A DNA stretch of 64,000 nucleotides from Poriferisodalis sp965198245 (GCF_965198245.1 NZ_OZ240249.1:2170001-2234000), one strand, 5' to 3'. Numbered from the stretch's first letter, positions 28,873 through 37,879 are shown. The notes: a model not told the origin generated them from the sequence alone. Made by a program: numbers and translations.

Positions 28873-30021
28873 ATGGCGCTGACATCTCCAACGACCGGCG
28901 ACGACGGCGCGCCCCCCGAATTTGCGGCGGGCCGGTTAGCTCGCTTGCTACGGCCGTTTGTGGGCATCGCAGTGCCTGCCGTCGCGACGATCGCGGCGCT
29001 CATCGTGGGCGCCGTCATGCTGCTTGCGTTCGGTGCCAACCCGCTTTTTGCCTACGGCAAGCTGATCACCGGCGCGTTCGGCAGCGCCGACAACCTCGCT
29101 GACACAGCGGTGCGGGCCATGCCGCTTGCCCTGGTCGGCGTAGGGATCTGCATCGCATTCCGCACTGACGTCATCAACATCGGAGGCGAGGGACAGATCA
29201 TCCTGGGTGCCATCGCGGCTACGGCCACGTCGATGGCATTTGACGACTTGCCCCGGGTGCTGCTGGTGCCGCTGGTGATCATCGCGGGAGCGCTCGGCGG
29301 CGGGTTCTGGGGAGCGATCCCCGGCGCGCTCAAGGCGTACGCAGGCGTCAACGAGATTCTCTCGACGATCATGATGAACATCGTCGCTGCGCACCTGCTG
29401 AGCTTCTTGCTGCAGGACCTGCTCATCGAACCCGGTGCGATCAAGATCCAGCAGACGCGCCGCCTCAGCGCCAATGCCGATCTGCCGCTGCTGCCTGGCG
29501 GAACCCGGCTGCACATCGGCGTGTTGGTTGCGGTGCTGGTAGCGGTGTTGGGCTACCTGCTGCTGTTCCGCAGCGCACTCGGCATGCGGTTGCGATCCGT
29601 GGGCCACAACCCTGATGCCTCCCAATACGCCGGCATGGCCGTCAAGCGCAGCATCACGCAAGCACTCGCCTTCAGCGGAGCCTGTTGCGGCATCGCCGGA
29701 GCAGTGCTCGTGTTCGGCAGCGAATCGCACCGTTTGATCGGCGAGGGCGGCGCCGCAGCGTTCACGCAGAATGCCGGCTTCAACGGCATCGTGGCGGCAC
29801 TGTTCGGCGGGCTGCACCCGCTCTTCACCGTGCCCGCGTCATTCCTCTTCGGCGGGATGCTCACCGGCGGGAACGACCTGCAACGCGCGGTGCAGGTACC
29901 CGCCGCACTGGTGGTGGCGTTGAACGGCGTGGTGGTGGTGTTCGTAGTAGGCAGCCTGCGATTGCGCGACCGGCTCAGGACATGGGCAGGCGAGGTCAAG
30001 AGCTACGGGGGCAGGGCGTGA
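28873..30021 (+). CDS. ABC transporter permease, nucleoside-type (YufP/NupP-like)
   Basis: A 382-residue integral membrane protein with eight to ten hydrophobic helices. It has features of the branched-chain/BmpA-type permeases (VINIGGEGQIILGAIAA, GVNEILSTIMMNIVA, MRLRSVGHNPDASQYAGM). With the next gene it would form the heterodimeric pore of a nucleoside or basic-membrane-protein importer. The missing lipoprotein and ATPase are at 52693-55380. Its stop overlaps the next start as GTGA. Confidence 0.8.
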   Translation: MALTSPTTGDDGAPPEFAAGRLARLLRPFVGIAVPAVATIAALIVGAVMLLAFGANPLFAYGKLITGAFGSADNLADTAVRAMPLALVGVGICIAFRTDVINIGGEGQIILGAIAATATSMAFDDLPRVLLVPLVIIAGALGGGFWGAIPGALKAYAGVNEILSTIMMNIVAAHLLSFLLQDLLIEPGAIKIQQTRRLSANADLPLLPGGTRLHIGVLVAVLVAVLGYLLLFRSALGMRLRSVGHNPDASQYAGMAVKRSITQALAFSGACCGIAGAVLVFGSESHRLIGEGGAAAFTQNAGFNGIVAALFGGLHPLFTVPASFLFGGMLTGGNDLQRAVQVPAALVVALNGVVVVFVVGSLRLRDRLRTWAGEVKSYGGRA

Positions 30022-30950
30022 GCGACTTCTTCACCGTGGGCGTGCTCGTGGCCACGCTGGCCTCAGGCATCCGGCTGGCGACACCGTTCCTGCTGGCAGC
30101 GCTGGGTGAGACGATCGGCCAGCGCGCCGGGGTGCTGAACCTGGGCGTGGAAGGCGTGATGCTGATCGGCGCGTACGCCGCCTACATCACCGCGCTGCGC
30201 ACCGGCAGCGCGCTGGCCGGTGTTGTCGCAGCGCTGGCGGCCGGTGCGGCAATGGGAGCGGTGTACGCGTTCATCACCGTGGTGATGCATGCCACCCAGG
30301 GCATCAGCGGCATCGGCATCTTCCTGTTCGGACTGGGCTTCACCGACTTGTTGTTCCGCAAGCAGGTGGGCACGCCGGTGCCCATCGACGGGCTGGGCTC
30401 TGTGCAGATTCCCGGCCTCTCGGATCTGCCGGTGGTCGGGGAGTTGCTGTTCCAGCACAGCGTGCTGACCTATGTGGCGTTCGCACTCGTTCCCGTGGTC
30501 TGGTTCGCGATGAATCAGACGACGTTCGGCCTGAACGTCCGCGCCGTGGGCGAGACACCTGAGGCGGCCGACACGCTCGGTGTGCGGGTCAACGTCGTAC
30601 GCACCCAGGCAATCATCATCGGCAACGTGATGGCGGGACTGGCCGGCGGCACGTTGGCCCTCGATGTGGGCATCTTCCAGCAGAACCTCACGTCTGGCCA
30701 GGGGTTCATCGCGGTGGCGCTGGTGTACTTCGGGGCCTGGCGATCCAGCGGTGTGATGGCAGGGGCACTGCTGTTTGGCGTCGTGTCATCCACCGTGCTC
30801 CAGCTCAAGACCCTCGGCGTCATCGTGGGCGCGTCCTCGACGATCGCTGCGATGGCACCGGCGGTCCTGACCATCGTGGTCCTGGTGCTCGTCAGCCGTC
30901 GCATCGGCGCACCGGCCGCCTTGACGGTGCCATTCGAACGTGATGGCTAA
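30018..30950 (+). CDS. ABC transporter permease, nucleoside-type (YufQ/NupQ-like)
   Basis: A 310-residue membrane protein. The GTG at 30018 overlaps the upstream stop; longer frames lie wholly within the upstream gene. About eight transmembrane helices and the motifs RAGVLNLGVEGVMLIGA, TTFGLNVRAVGETPEAADTL and GQGFIAVALVYFGAW are typical of the second permease in BmpA-linked importers. It overlaps the convergent prepilin peptidase gene by four bases, so the two transcripts meet tail to tail. Confidence 0.8.
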   Translation: MSDFFTVGVLVATLASGIRLATPFLLAALGETIGQRAGVLNLGVEGVMLIGAYAAYITALRTGSALAGVVAALAAGAAMGAVYAFITVVMHATQGISGIGIFLFGLGFTDLLFRKQVGTPVPIDGLGSVQIPGLSDLPVVGELLFQHSVLTYVAFALVPVVWFAMNQTTFGLNVRAVGETPEAADTLGVRVNVVRTQAIIIGNVMAGLAGGTLALDVGIFQQNLTSGQGFIAVALVYFGAWRSSGVMAGALLFGVVSSTVLQLKTLGVIVGASSTIAAMAPAVLTIVVLVLVSRRIGAPAALTVPFERDG

Positions 30951-31441
30951 CCGGCCGGCACCACGCCCGAAGTAGCCATCGCCCATCCCACGGCAGCGGC
31001 GGTGCCGGCGGCCAGGTACGGCCCGAGGGGGCGACCTGAGCGCGGTCCGTGCCGCACCATCACCACGAGTGCCTCGGGAAGCGCAATGAAGAAGCCCGCG
31101 GTCAGGCCGACCAGAGCGACATGCCATCCCCACCATCCGCACAGCAGCCCGTTGAGCACGCCGAACCTGACATCGCCGAAGCCCATCGACGGGGGATGGA
31201 TCAGGTGGATCGCAACGAGCGGCGTGCCGCATACCAATGCTCCGATCGCGGCATCGCGTAGACCACCCGGCACGCCGGATATGAGAGCTGCAATCGAGTA
31301 CAGCATCCATACGGCTGCAGCAGTCGGCCAGATCACGCGTGTCGGGAGCGTTCTGGTGCGCTGGTCGATGATCGAGAGCGAGACAGCTGCAGTGAGCCAA
31401 ACCGAGGCGGCTGCAAGCACGAGGGTAGCGGCCGCGCTCAC
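30947..31441 (-). CDS. Prepilin peptidase (A24 family, TadV/CpaA-like)
   Basis: A 164-residue polytopic membrane aspartyl protease. The two catalytic Asp motifs are SIIDQRTRTLP near residue 26 and SMGFGDVRFG near 89 (GxGD). It lacks the N-terminal methyltransferase domain, as expected for Tad-type peptidases. It should cleave and mature the pilin-like and TadE-like proteins encoded at 37321-39514. It is divergent from the Tad operon, with about 130 bases of shared promoter region between them. Confidence 0.85.
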   Translation of the reverse strand: MSAAATLVLAAASVWLTAAVSLSIIDQRTRTLPTRVIWPTAAAVWMLYSIAALISGVPGGLRDAAIGALVCGTPLVAIHLIHPPSMGFGDVRFGVLNGLLCGWWGWHVALVGLTAGFFIALPEALVVMVRHGPRSGRPLGPYLAAGTAAAVGWAMATSGVVPAG

Positions 31442-31572
31442 AGCGGCTCGCTAGCCCGGGTCTCCGGCATCAGAACTGGTCCTGCTGCGACGCCAAGTCG
31501 AGCGTCGCAGCAGGAGCGTTGCCGCATGATCGGTGCACCTCGGTGCGCGGGGCGAACGCCATTCATGCAATC

Positions 31573-32331
31573 ATGTCCGGTCTGATGTCGGATTCATCTT
31601 CAGCCGCTCCACGCCAGAAGCGACAAGTCTTCAACCCGACGGCCACGAAGGGCAAGCGTCGCTTGAACTTGGCCATTGTGGGCCTGCTCCTCGTCGTCGG
31701 GGCTGGCATCGGGTTCTGGTACGTCGTCCAGAGCCTGGATGAGCGCGAGCAATATGTGGTGGCGGCGCGGGCGATCGAGCGGTGGGAGCGCCTCGGTGTG
31801 GCCGACCTCACTGCCGTCGAGGCGAATGTCGGCGACGCAGTGGCGATGACTCCGTCACAGGTCGGCGCGATTGTTGGCAATTGGGCCACGGGCCGTGTTC
31901 CTCAGGGCACGCTGATCACGCCCGGAATGTTCGCGCCGCCGCCGTTGTCGGGGCCAGCAGAGGCGGGCCGGGTCATTCTTCAGATCAGCCTGCCTGCCGG
32001 CGAAGTGGCATTCGGCACCCTCGAGACCGGCGACACCATCGCGCTGCTGGGGCGCGAGAGCGTGCCTGGCGATGAGTTCGCCGAGTTCGCTGGGGAATCG
32101 CAGGTCCCGCTCGGTCTCATCGGCATTCTTCGGCTGGACATGGTCCAGGGCGGCAACATTTACTACATCGAAGAGCCGGCCGAAGCGCTGCGCATCGAGA
32201 GAATGGTGAACCGCTACCTGACCGCTGCGGACCGCAAGATGTGGAAGATCGGCATCGATGTGACGGCCGAGCAATTGGTGAGAGCGCTTCGCGGAGATGG
32301 TGCTACGGTGACGACAGAGTCAACGTCATGA
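31573..32331 (+). CDS. CpaB/RcpC-like SAF-domain Tad assembly protein
   Basis: A 252-residue protein with one N-terminal membrane helix (LNLAIVGLLLVVGAGIGFW) and a periplasmic SAF-like region (VVAARAIERWERLGVADL, then GRVPQGTLITPGMF). CpaB/RcpC proteins support the secretin or pilus channel in other Tad systems; in a monoderm actinobacterium the partner is unclear. No strong binding site marks the start: ATGs at 31573 and 31585 are both possible, and 31519 is less likely. First gene of the Tad cluster. Confidence 0.7.
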   Translation: MSGLMSDSSSAAPRQKRQVFNPTATKGKRRLNLAIVGLLLVVGAGIGFWYVVQSLDEREQYVVAARAIERWERLGVADLTAVEANVGDAVAMTPSQVGAIVGNWATGRVPQGTLITPGMFAPPPLSGPAEAGRVILQISLPAGEVAFGTLETGDTIALLGRESVPGDEFAEFAGESQVPLGLIGILRLDMVQGGNIYYIEEPAEALRIERMVNRYLTAADRKMWKIGIDVTAEQLVRALRGDGATVTTESTS

Positions 32332-32490
32332 ACACATGATGTTAGTGCATGCGTGGCGGGCATCGCCGGAGAGAACAGACGCAAGAGAAGCGGCAGAAGC
32401 GAGACGACCACAGCAGCAATCGGCCCAAGAGACGAGACCTGCATTCGAGCGGTCCCGTGACCCGTGGAGACACGAGCGTTTGGTGACGGC

Positions 32491-33690
32491 ATGTTGACGA
32501 TCTACAGCACCTATGGTTCGCCGGGAGCATCGACAACTGCGGTCTATCTGGCTGCATCGTGGGCTTCGAAGGGCTCCCAGGTGCTGCTCATCGAGGCTGA
32601 TGCCGCGTCCGGCTCGATGGGTCAGAAGCTGGGCATGCAGTTCACGCCTGGAACGGCGTCGTTTGTGGCGTCAGGAAAGCCGACAACAGCGGAGAATCTG
32701 ATCGAGCACGCGCAGGACGTGTTGTTCAGCGATCTCCACATCATGCCGGCACCACCGAGCCCGGTGGGAGCGCAGTCGGTGGCCCAAGTGTTGGCCACGA
32801 TGGGCGACAGCCTGCGTGACATCTCCGACAGCGATATGGCCGTCGTCATTGATGGAGGTCGCCTGACTTCCGAAGCCAGTGCTTCGCAGTTGACGACATG
32901 CGCAGCCGGAGTGCTTGTGGTGTCACGCGAGAACACTCAGCTCTCCAGCCTCGAGCATCTTGGCGGCGTCTTTGCCGCGGATCCGTCCGAGGCCGGGCCG
33001 GAAGGATTGTCGCTGTGCGTCAGCGCCTCGCCGTTCAGCGAAGACGAATGGCGCGAGCAGTTCGGGCTCGCCTATGTGGGCAGCATTGACCTTGCACGCG
33101 GCGGCACTACCGACCTTTCCATGTTCATGTCGCGCGGCAAACGGTCATCGCGCAAATTACGCCACAGCCTCGACAAGATCGCAGACCGCTTGTACGAGCA
33201 CGCGCATCCTGGCGCAGCAACGACTTCCCGACCACGAAGGCGTCCCGCCGAGCCTACGGCGCCGGCTCATCCCCAAGGGCATCCGCCCCCTGCGCACCAC
33301 TCGGCCGAACCAAGTGGGCAGATGCACGCCGAAGCCGGTGATGCGCATGGTCAGACCGATTACCTGGCGCAGCCGTTGACTTCGAGCAGCTACGCCGGGC
33401 AGGAATTCCAGCAGATGCCACCGCAGCATCATGGCGGTGACAACTCCTCCGCAATGCACATCCCGCCCGTCGGCTACCCAGCCGGCGGAACGGTCGGTGG
33501 CGCGAGCTGGCCCGAGCAAGCCGGCGAGGCGTCGGGGTCGTCGATATCGACGCAGCCCCCAGACGTCGGCGATGTACCTGCCACGCCATCTGGTTCGTTC
33601 CGCTCGTGGGCCGCCATGCTCCATGGAGCGGAAGCGGAGGGACATCGCGATGTCGGCACGCCACCAGTCGGCGGGAACGTCTCGGCATGA
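32491..33690 (+). CDS. TadZ/CpaE-like MinD-family protein with a deviant P-loop
   Basis: A 399-residue protein. Residues 1-250 are a MinD/ParA-like domain that starts directly with MLTIYSTYGSPGASTTAV. The Walker A segment reads GSPGASTT and has no lysine where KGGxGKTT is usual, as in some TadZ proteins that bind but may not hydrolyse ATP. The C-terminal 150 residues are low-complexity Pro/His/Gly-rich sequence. A GTG at 32464 would add nine residues. TadZ proteins place the pilus machinery at cell sites. It precedes the TadA gene. Confidence 0.75.
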   Translation: MLTIYSTYGSPGASTTAVYLAASWASKGSQVLLIEADAASGSMGQKLGMQFTPGTASFVASGKPTTAENLIEHAQDVLFSDLHIMPAPPSPVGAQSVAQVLATMGDSLRDISDSDMAVVIDGGRLTSEASASQLTTCAAGVLVVSRENTQLSSLEHLGGVFAADPSEAGPEGLSLCVSASPFSEDEWREQFGLAYVGSIDLARGGTTDLSMFMSRGKRSSRKLRHSLDKIADRLYEHAHPGAATTSRPRRRPAEPTAPAHPQGHPPPAHHSAEPSGQMHAEAGDAHGQTDYLAQPLTSSSYAGQEFQQMPPQHHGGDNSSAMHIPPVGYPAGGTVGGASWPEQAGEASGSSISTQPPDVGDVPATPSGSFRSWAAMLHGAEAEGHRDVGTPPVGGNVSA

Positions 33691-33753
33691 GCCGCTTGGG
33701 CGTGCGCCAATGTCGAGTGTGCGACACGCGGCACCAGTCATGAGAGATCGACT

Positions 33754-35340
33754 GTGACCGAAGACGTCTGGCACCGCCGCGGTTTCGAGTTGTTCGACCG
33801 CGTGCGAGAGCACCTGCTCCGCCACTACTTGGAGCTGCAGCGCGGACAGCTGCCGCCGCCGGAAATCGAGCGGCGTCTCATGGCGATTGCCGATCAGATG
33901 GTCGAGGAGCACGACACGGCTTCAGTCATGGCCGGCGAGCCGACGCTGGATGCGAGCGACCGGCGCGACTTCCGAGCCAACGTCCGCGGTCTGATGGGCG
34001 GCGGCGCGTTGGTCCCCTTGCTCGAGCAACCCGATGTCGAGAACATCCATGTGCTCGGGCATGACAATGTGATTCTCTCGCTTGCCGATGGCCGCCGCAT
34101 CGCGGGTCCTCCGCTCGCGGGCAGCGAGGAAGAACTGGTGACGATGATCCGCCACCTCGCGGCCACCGCAGGGCACACGTCACGCCGCTTCGACAACGCC
34201 TCGCCAATCCTGGACTTGAGGCTCGAATCCGGCCACCGGCTGTTCGCAGTCACCGCCGTTGCCGAGCGAACATCGATGGTGATCCGGCGTCACCGCATGC
34301 TGTCGGCATCGCTCGACCGGCTGCTCGAGTCCGGCACGATCACACCGCAGATGGTGCCAGTGCTGAGGGCCGCAATCAGGCCGCCCGACCCGGCGAACAT
34401 GCTGGTCGTCGGTGGCACTGGTGCGGGCAAGACGACCCTCATCCGCTCATTGCTGTCGGAGGTCCCGCAGTCCGATCTCATCGTGACCATCGAGGACACT
34501 CTCGAGTTGCACCTGCGTGAATCCGGCCTGCATACGCGCACCCTCGCCCTGGAGACCCGTACCTCCAATACCGAGGGCACCGGCGAGATCACCATGTACG
34601 ACCTCTGCAAGGCCGCGCTGCGGATGTCGCCGGATCGTGTGATTGTCGGCGAAGTGCGCGGCGGCGAGGTCATGCAGTTGCTCCAGTCGATGGGCATCGG
34701 CGTCGACGGCTCTCTCGGCACGATTCACGCTGGCAGCACAGAGGCGGCCATCAACAAGATCCTGATCTACGCGCAGCGTTCCCCGGATGCGCCGACGCCC
34801 GACTCGGTGCTGCGCGAGATCGCCGAGGTGCTGCATCTGCTCGTCTACATCAAGAAGCTGCCCAGCGGGCGGCGCGCCATCACGTCAATCCGGGAGATCA
34901 CCGGCTACGCGGATGGCGAAGTGTCCACCAACGAGGTCTTCGCTCCCGGTCCCGACGGCGTCGCTGTGTACACGCGGCCGTTCAAGCCTGATGGCGAGGC
35001 GCTCGCCCGCCTGACGGCGACCGGATTCGATCCGGCGATGCTCGGACCGCCGCAGCCGTTCAACGGCACCGCGCCCCAACCGCCGAGGCACCGGCCGACC
35101 ATCGCGCCGCCGCCTGGATACGAGGGGCCGATGCCCGGCCACCGCCAGCCCCATGGCTCGAACCAGCACGGCGCTGCTCAGCATGCACCCGCCCACGCCC
35201 AGCCTCAGCCCGCGCCCCGGCCTCAGCCCGCGCCCCGGCCTCAGCCCGCGCCCCAGCCTCAGCCCGCGCCCCAGCCTCAGCCCGCGCCCCGGCCGCAACC
35301 GCTGCGGCCGGTGCCGCCTGTACGGCAGCGAGGCGACTAG
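33754..35340 (+). CDS. tadA: TadA/CpaF secretion ATPase
   Basis: A 528-residue type II/IV secretion ATPase. After an N-terminal helical region come Walker A GGTGAGKTTLIRS (about 217-229), the Asp box IVTIEDTLELHL, Walker B-like MSPDRVIVGEVRGGEV and the His box GSLGTIHAGS. It powers pilin polymerisation from the cytoplasm. The C-terminus carries a tail of PQPAPRPQPAPQ repeats (about 490-515) encoded by an 18-base-type tandem repeat around 35200-35300, which is unusual for TadA and may vary in length. The gene starts at GTG 33754 and is followed two bases later by tadB. Confidence 0.9.
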   Translation: MTEDVWHRRGFELFDRVREHLLRHYLELQRGQLPPPEIERRLMAIADQMVEEHDTASVMAGEPTLDASDRRDFRANVRGLMGGGALVPLLEQPDVENIHVLGHDNVILSLADGRRIAGPPLAGSEEELVTMIRHLAATAGHTSRRFDNASPILDLRLESGHRLFAVTAVAERTSMVIRRHRMLSASLDRLLESGTITPQMVPVLRAAIRPPDPANMLVVGGTGAGKTTLIRSLLSEVPQSDLIVTIEDTLELHLRESGLHTRTLALETRTSNTEGTGEITMYDLCKAALRMSPDRVIVGEVRGGEVMQLLQSMGIGVDGSLGTIHAGSTEAAINKILIYAQRSPDAPTPDSVLREIAEVLHLLVYIKKLPSGRRAITSIREITGYADGEVSTNEVFAPGPDGVAVYTRPFKPDGEALARLTATGFDPAMLGPPQPFNGTAPQPPRHRPTIAPPPGYEGPMPGHRQPHGSNQHGAAQHAPAHAQPQPAPRPQPAPRPQPAPQPQPAPQPQPAPRPQPLRPVPPVRQRGD

Positions 35341-35342
35341 CT

Positions 35343-36254
35343 GTGCAGGGTTCGCTAGCGATTTTGTGTGGTGTTGTCGCCGCCCTCGGAGCGGTGACGA
35401 TCAGTGCGGGGCTGCGGAGGGTTCCTGAGCGAGCGGTGCCGCGCTTGCGAGAGTTCCGTGCCAGCAATATGCGGTCTCGCAACTCCGACGCGGCGACGCA
35501 GATGCTGATAACCGTCGCTCTGACCGCGGCCCTTGGCTTCGGTGCGTGGTACGCGACGGGCTGGCCGGTGGCCGCACTGCTCGGCGGCGCGGCGGGGGTA
35601 GTGACGCCCAAGATGATCGCGGCGCCACGCCAACGCCGTGCCGTCGCCGACGAGATCGAGGCGTACTCGCAGTGGACTGAGCAGATACGTGACTTGGTGT
35701 CCGCGAGCGGATCGCTGTTCGAGGCAGTGACACTGTCGGCGCCAAGCGCGCCTCCGCTGCTGCGACCCCACGTCGCTCAGATGGCCTCGCTGGCAGGTTC
35801 AGTGGGCCTCAAGGCGGCGATGAACTGGTTTGCCGCGCACATGGAATCGCCCTACGCCGACCGCTTGGTGCTGGGTCTGAGCATTGCGTGGGAATCGGGT
35901 GCGCGGGTCACCGAGGCATTCGAGACCACCGCCCGCTCGATGCGCACTGAGGTGGAGATGCGTCGCCGCAACGAGGTCGCGAATGCTCGTACCTGGACGC
36001 AGGTGGTTTCGATTCTGGGCATCACTGTGGTGTCGGTGTTGCTCATGTTCGTCTTCAATCGTGGCTTCTTCGATCCGTTCGGCAGCACTGTGGGCCAGTT
36101 GATCCTGTTGATTGTGGGCGTGCTGATCTTCGGCAACGTGTTCTGGGTGCTGCAGCTGTCGGGTTCAGGTGTACCCATCCGCTTGCTGGACGAGCGCGGG
36201 CTCGCGGGTGTCAGTGACGTTGCGGCGTTGATGAACGAAGGCACCGAATCGTGA
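35343..36254 (+). CDS. tadB: TadB-like inner-membrane platform protein
   Basis: A 303-residue T2SSF-type protein with an N-terminal membrane segment, a cytoplasmic helical domain (IEAYSQWTEQIRDLVSASGS, then WESGARVTEAFETTARSMRT), and two C-terminal transmembrane helices. It overlaps the next gene by four bases. With TadC it forms the membrane platform on which TadA acts. Confidence 0.85.
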   Translation: MQGSLAILCGVVAALGAVTISAGLRRVPERAVPRLREFRASNMRSRNSDAATQMLITVALTAALGFGAWYATGWPVAALLGGAAGVVTPKMIAAPRQRRAVADEIEAYSQWTEQIRDLVSASGSLFEAVTLSAPSAPPLLRPHVAQMASLAGSVGLKAAMNWFAAHMESPYADRLVLGLSIAWESGARVTEAFETTARSMRTEVEMRRRNEVANARTWTQVVSILGITVVSVLLMFVFNRGFFDPFGSTVGQLILLIVGVLIFGNVFWVLQLSGSGVPIRLLDERGLAGVSDVAALMNEGTES

Positions 36255-37141
36255 TCGTGCAAGTGGCAGCGATTGCGGCCGCTGCGGGCATCGGGGCAAC
36301 CTTGGTGATCGCCGGTGTGCGCAGGCAATCGGTGGAGATCGTCACTTCCGACCAGGGTGCCGCGGCCGTGCTGCCTGCAGGCGGCGGAGTCAAGGGCGTG
36401 ACACACCAAATCGCAAGCCTTGTCAAGGGCGATCTGGAGCGCAAGCACCTGCTGCTCCAAGACGCCGCCATGATCGGTCGCAGCCTCGAATCGCATGGGC
36501 TCGGCAAGCTCGGCGGCATGGCAGGCGCAGCAATCCTGGTGGCGCTCGTCGGAGTGATGCTCAACGTGGCCGTGGGCGTGCAGATCCCGCTGCTGCTGCT
36601 GGTGGCGATTGCTGCTGGAGCGGCATTGCTGGGATGGTGGCTGCCCGATTCTTTGCTGAAGACCGAGGCCGAAGCCGAGCGTGTCCGCTTCCAGCAGTCG
36701 ACTGAGGCGTGGCTTGAGCTGGTGGCCCAGCTCGTGACCGCCGGTTCCGACACGCACGCCGCTCTGGGCATCGCTGCCACCTACAGCAGCCAGCCTGCGT
36801 TCGTCGCGATCCGCGATGCGCTGAACGAGGCCTCGGCCAGGGCCGAACCGCCGTGGGAGGGCTTGCGACGGATGGCCGACGCACGCCGGCTCCGGTTCCT
36901 TGATCCGTTCATCGCTGCGCTCGAGCTCGCTGGCACAACGGGTGCCGGCGCGCGCCAGTCGATCCTGTCCCAGGTCGACGCAGCGCGTTCGAAATCACTG
37001 CACGAAGCCGATGCGAAAGCAGCTTCTGCCAGCGAGAAGATGGGCGCCCCGCTTGCACTCATCGGCGGCGCGTTCATGATGCTGATGGGCTATCCGCCGT
37101 TGGCGAGCATCGCGGACACGTCCCAGGTAGCCGGCCTGTAG
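36251..37141 (+). CDS. tadC: TadC-like inner-membrane platform protein
   Basis: A 296-residue T2SSF-type protein, partner of TadB. It has a hydrophobic N-terminus, two central transmembrane helices (about 95-130), the cytoplasmic domain with FQQSTEAWLELVAQLVTAGS and LDPFIAALELAGTTGAGARQ, and a C-terminal membrane helix ending at PPLASIADTSQV. The start overlaps the tadB stop (GTGATCG). Confidence 0.85.
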   Translation: MIVQVAAIAAAAGIGATLVIAGVRRQSVEIVTSDQGAAAVLPAGGGVKGVTHQIASLVKGDLERKHLLLQDAAMIGRSLESHGLGKLGGMAGAAILVALVGVMLNVAVGVQIPLLLLVAIAAGAALLGWWLPDSLLKTEAEAERVRFQQSTEAWLELVAQLVTAGSDTHAALGIAATYSSQPAFVAIRDALNEASARAEPPWEGLRRMADARRLRFLDPFIAALELAGTTGAGARQSILSQVDAARSKSLHEADAKAASASEKMGAPLALIGGAFMMLMGYPPLASIADTSQVAGL

Positions 37142-37262
37142 GCGCCGCGCGCGTTACGCACACGAATGCCAGTGTCCGAGCGGCAGTATCGCGCAACCGG
37201 AGAACGTGTAGTAGATTCATCGATAGGTGCAGACTGCTCATCTATCCCACGAACCGTCCGTT

Positions 37263-37281
37263 GGGGGGGGGGGGGGGGGGG
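37263..37281. repeat. G19 homopolymer upstream of the pilin-like gene
   Basis: Nineteen consecutive G residues, 40 bases before the ATG at 37321 and upstream of the GGAAGGAG ribosome binding site. Such a run is rare in coding-dense GC-rich genomes and is prone to slippage. Its position, in the promoter spacer or 5' leader, would let length changes alter expression of the pilin-like gene. Confidence 0.9.
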
Positions 37282-37320
37282 TAGCTGCGGGGTCTCATCG
37301 GGATCGGAAGGAGACCCACG

Positions 37321-37785
37321 ATGTCTGTAACGCTTGCCCTTTCAGTCGGTGTGCCGGTTGCTCTGGCGCTGGCTTGTTGGAGATGCCGCCGACGCTGGCC
37401 CGCTCTGGCAGCGGACATCCGCGGCATCGCACTGCAAACCGTCATCGTCATCGTCGTGATGCTTGTGATCGCAGGCGGCGTCGCAGGCGTACTGCTCAGC
37501 CGCGGCGGCGATGTCATCGCTGACTTGGAGGGTCAGGATGTCGGCTCGGTCACAGCTGCCAACTGCACGACGCTTATGGACAATGGGATCGCCGGAGTCC
37601 TCACTCCGACGAATGGAATCGGATGCACATGGACTGGTACGACCGCGGATCCCCTCTCGGCCGGGACCTGCCGCATCTGGGGTGGCCAATTCTTTGCCAC
37701 GGGCATCGCTGCAGGTGCGCTCGACGGCTCCACCGCCTTGACTTCGACCTCCAATGTCGGTGGCCAGTGCCAGGTGACCTTCTAG
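37321..37785 (+). CDS. Pilin-like protein of the Tad locus
   Basis: A 154-residue protein with a first hydrophobic helix (residues 3-19), a short basic stretch, then DIRGIALQTVIVIVVMLVIA as a second helix. The RG/IALQ junction resembles a prepilin peptidase site followed by the pilin polymerisation helix, although the usual Glu at position +5 is Thr. The C-terminal extracellular domain has four cysteines. Position after TadABC, behind a strong Shine-Dalgarno and the G19 tract, and before a hairpin, suits the major subunit. No short classical Flp gene is seen elsewhere in the locus. Confidence 0.6.
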   Translation: MSVTLALSVGVPVALALACWRCRRRWPALAADIRGIALQTVIVIVVMLVIAGGVAGVLLSRGGDVIADLEGQDVGSVTAANCTTLMDNGIAGVLTPTNGIGCTWTGTTADPLSAGTCRIWGGQFFATGIAAGALDGSTALTSTSNVGGQCQVTF

Positions 37786-37830
37786 TCGTCGCGGTCATCC
37801 ACCATCGACGTGCCTCGTCGAGATTCTCTT

Positions 37831-37879
37831 GGCGTGGCTGCAGTTCTGTAGGTATGGCGTACTGAGCTGCAGCCACGCC
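37831..37879 (+). terminator. Hairpin between pilin-like and TadE-like genes
   Basis: A perfect 13-base inverted repeat (GGCGTGGCTGCAG at 37831-37843, complement at 37867-37879) with a 23-base loop, 45 bases past the pilin-like stop. It could act as a partial terminator or mRNA stabiliser, giving more transcript for the pilin than for the genes after it. Confidence 0.65.
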
